Positions 1 to 4,946 of a stretch of 5,004 nt of DNA are shown here, piece by piece. The DNA is from Desulfobacterales bacterium. GTDB lineage: Bacteria; Desulfobacterota; Desulfobacteria; Desulfobacterales; BuS5. The position numbers and the translations under genes were made by a program. How positions within the stretch are numbered: position 1 is the stretch's first letter; each line of letters begins with the position of its first letter. Where the stretch lies: positions 1 to 5,004 of the forward strand of contig JAGVGX010000226.1 of NCBI GenBank assembly GCA_020056865.1, in the 5' to 3' direction. The notes beneath the pieces were generated by a model that worked only from the letters and a program-made list of their open reading frames with translations, was not told the origin of the DNA and did not search any database.

Positions 1-555
1 GCTACGCAGCATACATTTTACGATGATCCAAAAGTACTTTATTTTTCTACCCATCAATTTCCATATTATCCTGGAACCGGCAGTTTTGGAGAAACCGGTG
101 TAGGGTTGGGCCAAGGTTACACCATTAACGTCCCTTTAAACCCAGGTCAAGGGGATGAGGAATATGCTAAAATTTTTCTGGAAATTCTAAAGCCGGTAAC
201 ACTGGAATTCAAACCTGAACTCATACTGGTTTCTTCAGGATTTGATACCTATTTTAAAGATCCTCTAGGAGGGATGCATGTTACCCCTTATGGATTTGCA
301 AAGATGACTAAAATCATACTCGAACTTGCGAATCGTGTTTGTGAAGGCAAAGCCCTGTTTATTCTTGAAGGCGGATATAACCTCGACGGGTTAAAAAATT
401 CCGTTAAGGCGGTGTTGCTTGAACTTATTGGAGAATCAGATCTGTTCAATAGCAAATCAATTTTAGATGAACACATTGAAAGCCCTAATCTGGATTCGAT
501 ACTTATAAAGGTCAAAACACATCACCAGAATTATTGGAAAACCCTTTCTTTATAA
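1..555 (+). CDS. Histone deacetylase family protein (AcuC/AphA-like), C-terminal part, 5' end outside window
   Basis: The reading frame is open from the first base, so this is the last 184 residues of a longer protein (family members are usually about 300-400 residues). Members are zinc-dependent amidohydrolases that remove acetyl groups from acetyl-lysine, acetylpolyamines or similar small amides in the cytoplasm. Seen here: the TQHTFYDD stretch that normally follows the DxHHGN metal-binding loop, then STHQFPYYPGTG, then SSGFDTYFKDPLGG with the expected metal-ligand Asp (in-window residue 87, in DPLGG), then the LEGGYN motif with the catalytic-type Tyr (residue 126). The DxH ligands would lie just upstream of the window. 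The substrate cannot be told from this fragment; acetoin-utilisation AcuC-like and acetylpolyamine-hydrolase-like roles are both possible. A TTG at 106 is internal and not a start. The unknown gene at 610 follows after 54 nt on the same strand. Confidence 0.93.
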   Translation, partial: ATQHTFYDDPKVLYFSTHQFPYYPGTGSFGETGVGLGQGYTINVPLNPGQGDEEYAKIFLEILKPVTLEFKPELILVSSGFDTYFKDPLGGMHVTPYGFAKMTKIILELANRVCEGKALFILEGGYNLDGLKNSVKAVLLELIGESDLFNSKSILDEHIESPNLDSILIKVKTHHQNYWKTLSL

Positions 556-609
556 TATGGTCTGATATATTAGCCACATAATCTTTTTCTGATTTTTCAG
601 GCAAAACAA

Positions 610-1401
610 ATGGGCTTTAAAGAAAACCTTTTAAAAAAGATCCATATTAACAACCTGGCAAAACAGGTCATTGACTCTATCGGCCCGCCGGACAGCGGAC
701 GTAAGATTGATAAAGTCAAGCTGCGAAGCCTAATTGAGTTAAGTTCTTATGATGAACTGATAAAACAAAGAGACCTTGAACTCTATGTTTCAAAAGCTGA
801 TCCTCAGACACACACCATCCTGGTTTTAGACAATGAATTGGCCATTTATAAAACAACCGTTGAAGATGTTGTTTTGCGAAAGAGTCCTCTGATCAAGGAA
901 ATGCTGAACATAAAAAATATTATTAAAATATTAAATGATGCTGATGTTATTGTAAGTAAAAAAACTGATTCTGTTAAAACCATGCAAAACGAAAGCATTG
1001 CCAAACTTGATCTTTCCTTTGAAGAAGCAGACCTTGACAAAATTATTCATGACGGCATAGCATCTCTTGAAAGAGAATATACTGAAGGGGTCATGGAAAC
1101 TATGACCCTTTTTGCTGAAATCCTTGATTTCAAACCTCCTCCAAAACAACTTAAAATAAAACATAATAAAATGATTGGCGCTTTAGCCAGAAAAGAAAAC
1201 GGTGATGTTCTTTACGGGCCTATAGTTATTTACAGCATTATTTACAATAAAATTAAATTGATTGATGAACAAATAAACGTTTCAGACAAAGACAAGGTCG
1301 AGATGGTTCACCATATTGCCTCTGGGAAAAAAATAGCACCCATGGAAGGTACTGAAGTCTTTGTTCGCCTAAAACAGGCAGTGTTAAAAAAGATTGGGTA
1401 A
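610..1401 (+). CDS. Conserved-looking protein of unknown function, 263 aa
   Basis: I do not recognise the family. The protein is soluble-looking, with no signal peptide or membrane segment, no Cys and no Trp, and many Lys, Glu, Asp and Ile residues. It reads as mostly helical. A basic N-terminus (residues 1-35, with GPPDSGR near 25-31) leads to a short beta-like part (HTILVLDNELAIYKTTVEDVV, roughly 68-88), an acidic helical part (about 130-172), a proline kink FKPPPKQ (174-180), and a C-terminal part with YGPIVIYSIIYNKI (about 202-215). The ATG at 610 has only a weak upstream AGG (599-601). The gene starts 54 nt after the HDAC-family stop on the same strand with no obvious terminator between, so co-transcription is likely. 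That is the only functional hint. The length and lack of disruption argue for a real gene. Confidence 0.85.
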   Translation: MGFKENLLKKIHINNLAKQVIDSIGPPDSGRKIDKVKLRSLIELSSYDELIKQRDLELYVSKADPQTHTILVLDNELAIYKTTVEDVVLRKSPLIKEMLNIKNIIKILNDADVIVSKKTDSVKTMQNESIAKLDLSFEEADLDKIIHDGIASLEREYTEGVMETMTLFAEILDFKPPPKQLKIKHNKMIGALARKENGDVLYGPIVIYSIIYNKIKLIDEQINVSDKDKVEMVHHIASGKKIAPMEGTEVFVRLKQAVLKKIG

Positions 1402-1559
1402 TTTAGGTAGGGCTTGGCACTAAATCACAAAGATAACCTGACCCTTTTCTTTTGTGAAGCTTCATATAAAACGAATCTGTTGGGAGAAAGGTTGCCGGTA
1501 ATGCATAGGATGAGACCTTTGCAAAACGCCCCCCCTTTCGCCCAATTTCTGTGTCAGGC

Positions 1560-1677
1560 TCAAATTTTATTCCTCGAAATACTCAATGTATTCCTGTGGT
1601 TGCACGAAGTGAAGCGTCAGCGCTATGTTTTCGCCTTCCTTGAACTTGAACGAAATTGAACATTTTTCAAAGGCCTC
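1560..1677 (-). repeat. Interspersed repeat, copy A (inverted relative to copy B)
   Basis: This segment matches the reverse complement of 4909-5004 in two blocks. Block 1 (1560-1601) pairs with 4963-5004 with 41 of 42 bases identical. Block 2 (1628-1677) pairs with 4909-4958 with 49 of 50 identical. Between them copy A carries 26 nt (1602-1627) where copy B has only AAAA. Block 2 contains two tandem TTGAAC units and a third nearby (1640-1661). No transposase, target-site duplication or coding function is visible. I read it as a dispersed, non-autonomous intergenic repeat; I recall similar peptides as spurious ORFs in Desulfobacterales genomes, but cannot check that here. Strand is given relative to copy B as plus. 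Confidence 0.9.
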
Positions 1678-1704
1678 TCAGATCAAGTATAAAATAGCAC
1701 TTTA

Positions 1705-1734
1705 GGGGTATCATTGCGTTTCAAAAAATACCCC
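1705..1734. terminator. Weak candidate terminator hairpin between convergent genes
   Basis: GGGGTAT (1705-1711) is the reverse complement of ATACCCC (1728-1734), giving a 7-bp stem with a 16-nt loop, placed just past the response regulator stop and about 300 nt past the unknown gene. The T-tract is poor on both strands (CATTTTC on plus, a mixed AT run on minus), so intrinsic termination is uncertain. Position between convergent genes is the main support. Confidence 0.3.
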
Positions 1735-1752
1735 ATTTTCAGTCTAAAAAAA

Positions 1753-2325
1753 TTAAAAAAGATCCAATAGATTTGCCACCTCTTTTTTCAACTGAGCCAG
1801 GGGAAGTGGTTTGGAAAAACATGCATCTGCACCATGTTTTTTTATTTTTTTAAGATTTTCATCATCTAAGTAGGAAGACAAAACAATAATTTTGGTATGT
1901 TTTGTTGCTTCGTCAGCTTTGATTTTTTGGCATACCTCATATCCTTTAATATCAGACATCAAAATATCAAGTATCACAAGATCAGGATGGAAATTGTTTA
2001 TCTGGAAACCGGCCTCAAATCCATTGGAAGCTGACATAACCTCATAATCAAAAATATCTTCTTTAAGCGCCTGAACAATTGTTTCAACAATTATTTGATC
2101 TGCATCCACCACAAGAACGCGGTTTCTATCTTTATCCTGCAATGTCCTTGGAATAGGGATACCCTGTTTTTTCATAAATTCCTTTAGATTTGCAACAGTT
2201 ATTCTACGATGGCCACCAACAGTCTTATATGCTTTAATATGTCCGGCTTCAACCCAGTTGATAATTGTTTTGGGTGAAACTCTGCAATACTTTCCAGCTT
2301 TGACTACAGTTAATATATCATCCAT
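1753..2325 (-). CDS. Response regulator: N-terminal MerR/excisionase-type HTH plus C-terminal receiver domain
   Basis: The 190-residue protein is a cytoplasmic DNA-binding response regulator with the domains in an unusual order. Residues 1-60 form a MerR/excisionase-like winged HTH: ILTVVKAGKYCRVSPKTIINW, then AGHIKAYKTVGGHRRI, the family's typical wing. Residues 69-190 form a CheY-like receiver: acidic pair D74/D76 after the VLVV strand, phosphoacceptor D120 in LVILD, conserved S150 in VLSS, and K172 in FSKP. All residues needed for phosphorylation are therefore present. Most response regulators carry the receiver first; here it is last. The ATG at 2325 is well supported by AAGGAG 7-8 nt upstream on the minus strand. 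No histidine kinase lies in the window, so it is an orphan here. It is divergent from the selenoprotein gene across a 526-nt gap. Target genes are unknown. Confidence 0.92.
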   Translation of the reverse strand: MDDILTVVKAGKYCRVSPKTIINWVEAGHIKAYKTVGGHRRITVANLKEFMKKQGIPIPRTLQDKDRNRVLVVDADQIIVETIVQALKEDIFDYEVMSASNGFEAGFQINNFHPDLVILDILMSDIKGYEVCQKIKADEATKHTKIIVLSSYLDDENLKKIKKHGADACFSKPLPLAQLKKEVANLLDLF

Positions 2326-2331
2326 AATTTT

Positions 2332-2337
2332 TCTCCT
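2332..2337 (-). promoter_or_regulatory. Shine-Dalgarno site of the response regulator
   Basis: On the minus strand the sequence reads AAAAGGAGAAAAATT before ATG. The AGGAG core sits about 7 nt from the start codon, which fixes the start at 2325. Confidence 0.8.
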
Positions 2338-2354
2338 TTTTTTATGTTTATCTT

Positions 2355-2383
2355 AAAATAGGACTATGTTTATGCTTTGTCAA
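2355..2383 (-). promoter_or_regulatory. Sigma70-like promoter of the response regulator (proximal)
   Basis: On the minus strand a perfect -35 TTGACA (2378-2383) is followed after exactly 17 nt by TATTTT (2355-2360, four of six consensus bases). It would start transcription roughly 20-25 nt before the start codon of the response regulator, leaving a short leader that includes the ribosome binding site. Confidence 0.5.
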
Positions 2384-2416
2384 GGAATATTTTTTAAAAA
2401 ACCTCTAAAATGCAAA

Positions 2417-2447
2417 CTTATACACCAACATTGCCTTCCTTTGTCAA
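2417..2447 (-). promoter_or_regulatory. Possible second, distal promoter of the response regulator
   Basis: A second perfect TTGACA on the minus strand (2442-2447) is followed after 19 nt by TATAAG (2417-2422). The spacer is longer than ideal. The 13 bases around this -35 box nearly repeat those around the proximal -35 box (12 of 13 identical, 64 nt apart), so the two could instead be copies of an operator. Confidence 0.3.
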
Positions 2448-2545
2448 GAAAAAAATGCCAATAAAGCAGAAAAATGACTTTTTCTTTTCTTGATGCTCAA
2501 TGCTTTAGCAAAGGCCTTTTTATTCTGGTGTTGTTTCTGATCACT

Positions 2546-2561
2546 ATGTTACAATGTTACA
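2546..2561. repeat. Tandem 8-base repeat ATGTTACA x2
   Basis: Two perfect adjacent copies of ATGTTACA occupy 2546-2553 and 2554-2561, about 290 nt upstream of the selenoprotein start. Short directly repeated boxes of this kind can be binding sites for activators, but no family is indicated and chance is possible. Confidence 0.55.
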
Positions 2562-2762
2562 CAAAAAAACATCCCGTATAACCACAAATGACCATGTCCA
2601 CTTTAACTTCTGAGTGGATGTCTGCGAGCGGACACATATATGCATGGTGCAAGGTATCGCTTCCACATGGATACAGGAGGGCAGGCAAGGCGGTCTTTTT
2701 TTACAAGCCGGATGGCTTCAGCTTTAAATACTTTATGAGTATGTTTTTCTTTTTATCATTGC

Positions 2763-2792
2763 TTGACACAGCCTGATTCTATAAATTAAATT
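2763..2792 (+). promoter_or_regulatory. Possible sigma70-like promoter of the selenoprotein gene
   Basis: A perfect TTGACA (2763-2768) is followed by an AT-rich -10 area. The best-spaced hexamers are TTAAAT (2786-2791, 17-nt spacer) and TAAATT (2787-2792, 18-nt spacer), each four of six to consensus. The better-looking TATAAA at 2780 is too close (11 nt). The leader to the start codon would be about 50 nt. Confidence 0.4.
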
Positions 2793-2838
2793 AACCATTC
2801 AAGCTATCAACAAATTTATGACAATTCACTCAAACTTT

Positions 2839-2845
2839 AAGGGAG
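2839..2845 (+). promoter_or_regulatory. Shine-Dalgarno site of the selenoprotein gene
   Basis: AAGGGAG lies 6 nt before the ATG at 2852. It is the only strong ribosome binding site for the whole 2852-3697 frame. No comparable site precedes the GTG at 3095, where the second half would have to start if the two pieces were separate genes. Confidence 0.75.
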
Positions 2846-2851
2846 AATACC

Positions 2852-3697
2852 ATGCAATGGAAACAGTTTTTTACGCCTGTACAATCATTCGATGCCGAAA
2901 AGGCCAGGCAGTTTATTGCCGATTCGCCCCCATCGGACATTACCATACTTGATGTCAGACAACCTGTGGAATATGAGATCGGACATATCCCAGGCGCCAC
3001 ATTGATTCCTATTGGCGATCTCTGGAGCCGGATCGCAGAACTCGACCCGGCAAAACCAACCGTGGTTTACTGAGCCATAGGCGGACGCAGCCGGGTGGCT
3101 GCTCAGATGCTCTCAGGCAATGGGTTTGACAAAGTGATCAACCTTGCAGGCGGAATTCAGGCATGGAACGGCAAAAAAGCCTTTTTCGGCGAAGAAAAGG
3201 GCATTGAACTGTTTACCGGCAAGGAATCTCTCGAACAAACACTTGTTGTTGCATACGCGATGGAAGAAGGGCTCAGGGAATTTTATCTTTCCATGGTGGG
3301 AAAGGTAGAAAACAAGGCAGTCAAAGACATGTTCCAAAAACTGTCCCAAATAGAAACCAATCACCAGGAACGTATCTTCCAGCAATACATTCAGATTTCC
3401 AAAGCTGAGGTCTCCCGCAAAAAGTTTAAGGCCGACCTGGTGGTGCCCGCTGTCGAAGGAGGGATGACTACTGAGGAGTATGTTAATTTTTTCAGTCCGA
3501 ACTGGCAATCCGTCCAAGGAATTATTGAACTGGCAATGTCCATCGAAGCCCAGGCCCTTGATCTCTATTCCAGGGCCTCAAAACGTACAGAGAATAAAGA
3601 GAGCAAAAACTTTCTCTGCCAGATCGCTGACGAAGAACAGTCTCACCTTCAACAACTCGGCAAATTAATGGATTCGGTCATCAGCAAAAGGATATAA
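2852..3697 (+). CDS. Selenoprotein: rhodanese with selenocysteine in the active site, fused to a rubrerythrin-like diiron domain (281 aa, TGA at 3071-3073 read as Sec74)
   Basis: One frame runs from ATG 2852 to TAA 3695-3697, interrupted only by TGA at codon 74. Residues about 12-107 are a rhodanese domain: LDVRQPVEYEIGHIPGA (33-49), then the strand VVY, then Sec74-AIGGRSR, where the family has the catalytic Cys of CxxGxRS, then GFDKVINLAGGIQAWNG (91-107). Residues about 126-280 are a ferritin-like four-helix domain with a complete diiron ligand set: E138 (seven before Y145), E168/H171 (ExxH), E232 (seven before Y239), E262/H265 (ExxH). Rhodaneses move sulfane sulfur through an active-site persulfide; rubrerythrin-type centres reduce peroxide or O2. 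A joint cytoplasmic role in sulfur or oxidative-stress chemistry is inferred. Homology continues across the TGA without a frame change, and a SECIS-like hairpin follows it, so a nonsense-mutated pseudogene is less likely. C256 is the only other Cys-like residue. Confidence 0.88.
3070..3106 (+). promoter_or_regulatory. Bacterial SECIS-like hairpin directing Sec insertion at the TGA
   Basis: Right after the TGA (3071-3073), GCAGCC (3087-3092) and GGCTGC (3097-3102) form a perfect 6-bp stem closed by the tetraloop GGGT (3093-3096). The loop starts with G and begins 19 nt after the TGA, which fits the known bacterial SECIS rule of a G among the first loop bases at about 16-37 nt. A second stem, CTGAGC (3070-3075) with GCTCAG (3101-3106), would place the TGA itself in a base helix; it shares 3101-3102 with the upper stem, so the two partly compete or stack with a 5' bulge. 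The element would bind SelB, which is not encoded in this window. Confidence 0.75.
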
Positions 3698-3730
3698 AAA
3701 TAGCAAAACGTCTCTTGCTTGTCGATGGGA

Positions 3731-3787
3731 AGTCTGTGAAAATTTTCATGGAATGCTGGGATTCTTATTGAACTAACTTCACAGATT
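3731..3787 (+). other. Long stem-loop downstream of the selenoprotein gene
   Basis: TCTGTGAA (3733-3740) is the exact reverse complement of TTCACAGA (3778-3785), and the helix extends outward by a G-T and an A-T pair. Inside lies a smaller hairpin, GAAT (3751-3754) with ATTC (3761-3764), and a palindrome GAAAATTTTC (3738-3747). No T-tract follows, so it is not a classic terminator. It could be an RNA 3' end structure or simply an inverted repeat. Confidence 0.4.
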
Positions 3788-3983
3788 GTAAAGGTAGAAA
3801 AACCCGCGAAACAGAAGGAACCAGTCATGCGGATGTTTGAGTATGGCTGTATATGAATCTGACAAGGCTAAAAGCAGTGAAAAAAGGAAAGTGCATATGA
3901 ATGGAGACGATATCCGAAAAAATTAGCAAGATAATTGCCGCAGCCAAACCAAAATTATTGATGCCAGAAGCGAGTAAACCAAG

Positions 3984-4012
3984 TTGACATATAAACAGAT
4001 TTCTGTAATAAT
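3984..4012 (+). promoter_or_regulatory. Sigma70-like promoter with extended -10, for the kinase-like gene
   Basis: A perfect -35 TTGACA (3984-3989) and a -10 AATAAT (4007-4012, five of six) are separated by exactly 17 nt, and TGT directly before the -10 gives the extended -10 TGn motif. Transcription would start near 4019, leaving a leader of about 48 nt before the ATG at 4067. This also argues against the TTG at 4019 as a translation start. Confidence 0.65.
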
Positions 4013-4066
4013 TTAAACTTGAATATATTCGCCTTTTTACATGATAAGTCGGAAAGGAACATTTTT

Positions 4067-4678
4067 ATGGCCGTTGTTACGATTTCACGCCAATTCGGTG
4101 CCGGGGGAAGAACCCTTGGAATTCAGGTTGCCAAAAAACTGGAATACCAATTTCTTGATTATATGATCATTGAGGAAATTTCAAAAAAAGCAAAAGTAAC
4201 AACTGATTCTGTTAAAGCACTTGAACGGTCGGGAGGCAGTTTCATTTCCAAATTCATTACCGGTGCATTAAGCCGGACATATATGGAACGGTTGACGGGG
4301 GAGAACATCGGATACATGGATGAACAGGTCTATACAGATAAACTGACCGAGGTACTTACTGAATTTGCTGAAAAAGACAATTTTGTTATTTTAGGGCGTG
4401 GCGGACAATATATATTAAAAGATCTTAGCAACGCATACCACATTCTTCTTGTAGCAACCGAAAACGATAGGGCCAAGTTTATACAAAAGTTTTACAATGT
4501 AACTGACAAAAAAGCTCTCCGTGCTGTTGCAAACGGTGACAAGTTCAGGGCCAATCTGTATTCGCGTTTGCATAAAACAAACTTTAATGATCCCCAACTT
4601 TATCATCTGGTATTGAATATGAGTAAAATTTCAATTGACCAGGCACTCAATCAAATTCACACACTTGTTCAAAAATAA
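4067..4678 (+). CDS. Cytidylate kinase-like family protein (203 aa)
   Basis: The N-terminus VVTISRQFGAGGRTLGIQVA (residues 3-22) is the hallmark of the cytidylate-kinase-like family (Cytidylate_kin2 type), followed by the usual LEYQFLDYMIIEEISKKA and, near residue 106-118, NFVILGRGGQYIL. Members resemble nucleoside monophosphate kinases, but the usual P-loop Lys is absent here (GAGGRTLG), as is common in this family, and the true substrate is not established. The length is normal for the family. The ATG at 4067 is preferred: AAGGA (4054-4058) lies 8 nt upstream and the family motif begins at once. An upstream TTG at 4019 would add 16 residues but coincides with the likely transcription start. 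It has its own promoter and stands apart from the selenoprotein gene by 369 nt. The protein is probably cytoplasmic. Confidence 0.88.
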   Translation: MAVVTISRQFGAGGRTLGIQVAKKLEYQFLDYMIIEEISKKAKVTTDSVKALERSGGSFISKFITGALSRTYMERLTGENIGYMDEQVYTDKLTEVLTEFAEKDNFVILGRGGQYILKDLSNAYHILLVATENDRAKFIQKFYNVTDKKALRAVANGDKFRANLYSRLHKTNFNDPQLYHLVLNMSKISIDQALNQIHTLVQK

Positions 4679-4751
4679 CATGGGGATCCGTTCTTATTTG
4701 ATTGATTGCAATCTTATCACAAAACACCCCACTGCATTCCGGCATAACCTG

Positions 4752-4946
4752 TCAGCCTTGTTCCATATCTTTTGGTGACCTAAATATTCTCTTGCGCTCA
4801 GTTTTATATGCACCGTGTTCTTTAAATTTTATTGCAAACACAGTCCCGTCTGGGTTATGATAAATAATCCTAAATGATGTTAAATAATCTGAGAATCTCA
4901 CAGTTAAGGAGACCTTTGAAAAATGTTCAATTTCGTTCAAGTTCAA
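4752..4946 (-). pseudogene. Doubtful small minus-strand open frame or gene remnant (up to 64 aa)
   Basis: The frame starts at TTG inside the repeat (4946) without a ribosome binding site; a GTG (V16) just outside the repeat is an alternative start, with AAGG about 11-12 nt upstream, giving about 49 residues. The part outside the repeat reads like folded protein (FRIIYHNPDGTVFAIKF followed by a basic tail, KTERKRIFRSPKDMEQG). I do not recognise it. It may be a short hypothetical gene, the 3' end of a decayed gene cut by the repeat, or chance. Confidence 0.25.

Larger units (their letters stand above)
1402..1752. other. Intergenic region between two convergent genes
   Basis: This 351-nt gap separates the plus-strand unknown gene from the minus-strand response regulator. 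It holds one copy of the interspersed repeat (1560-1677) and a candidate hairpin (1705-1734). The only long open frame (1414-1659) begins at TTG without a ribosome binding site, and its C-terminal third is the repeat itself, so I do not call a gene. The stretch 1402-1559 shows no motif I can name, although it may be an extension of the repeat family. Confidence 0.6.
2326..2851. other. Long divergent intergenic region with promoters and small repeats
   Basis: This 526-nt gap lies between the response regulator and the selenoprotein gene. It holds the regulator's promoter(s) (2355-2447), a split inverted repeat TAAAGCA (2462-2468) / TGCTTTA (2501-2507), a 10-base palindrome AAAGGCCTTT (2510-2519), a perfect tandem repeat ATGTTACA (2546-2561), a small hairpin AAGCC-GGAT-GGCTT (2705-2718) and a possible promoter for the downstream gene (2763-2792). 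The open frame 2588-2776 has no ribosome binding site and no recognisable protein character, so it is not called. None of these sites matches a regulator that I can name. Confidence 0.6.
3698..4066. other. Gene-poor region with RNA-like structure and tiny open frames
   Basis: No secure gene is visible in these 369 nt. It contains a long-range stem (3731-3787) and a good promoter near its end (3984-4012). Two overlapping small frames exist: 3843-3926 (27 codons, ATG, weak upstream GGATG) and 3901-3987 (28 codons, ATG; METISEKISKIIAAAKPKLL then eight residues). The second is helical-looking and faintly recalls the start of acyl-CoA synthetase subunits, so it may be a gene remnant. Neither has a convincing ribosome binding site, and I do not call them as genes. 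Confidence 0.5.

Noticed and set aside
1414..1659. 81-codon open frame in the intergenic region
   Set aside because: TTG start without a ribosome binding site, and its C-terminal third is the non-coding repeat.
2705..2718. Hairpin AAGCC-GGAT-GGCTT as a terminator
   Set aside because: The T-run precedes the stem on the plus strand and reads as A's after it on the minus strand, so it cannot work as an intrinsic terminator in either direction.
2588..2776. 62-codon open frame upstream of the selenoprotein
   Set aside because: No Shine-Dalgarno site, no family resemblance, and it overlaps the probable promoter of the next gene.
2852..3073. A stand-alone 73-residue rhodanese fragment and a separate 200-residue gene starting at GTG 3095
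   Set aside because: Same reading frame, only one Shine-Dalgarno site, the break falls exactly on the catalytic Cys codon, and a SECIS-like hairpin follows. A single selenoprotein explains all of this.
3113..3517. 134-codon minus-strand frame inside the selenoprotein gene
   Set aside because: A shadow of the conserved plus-strand coding sequence; it shows no domain of its own.
4019..4066. Upstream TTG start extending the kinase-like protein by 16 residues
   Set aside because: It falls at the likely transcription start, lacks a ribosome binding site, and the family motif begins right after the ATG at 4067.
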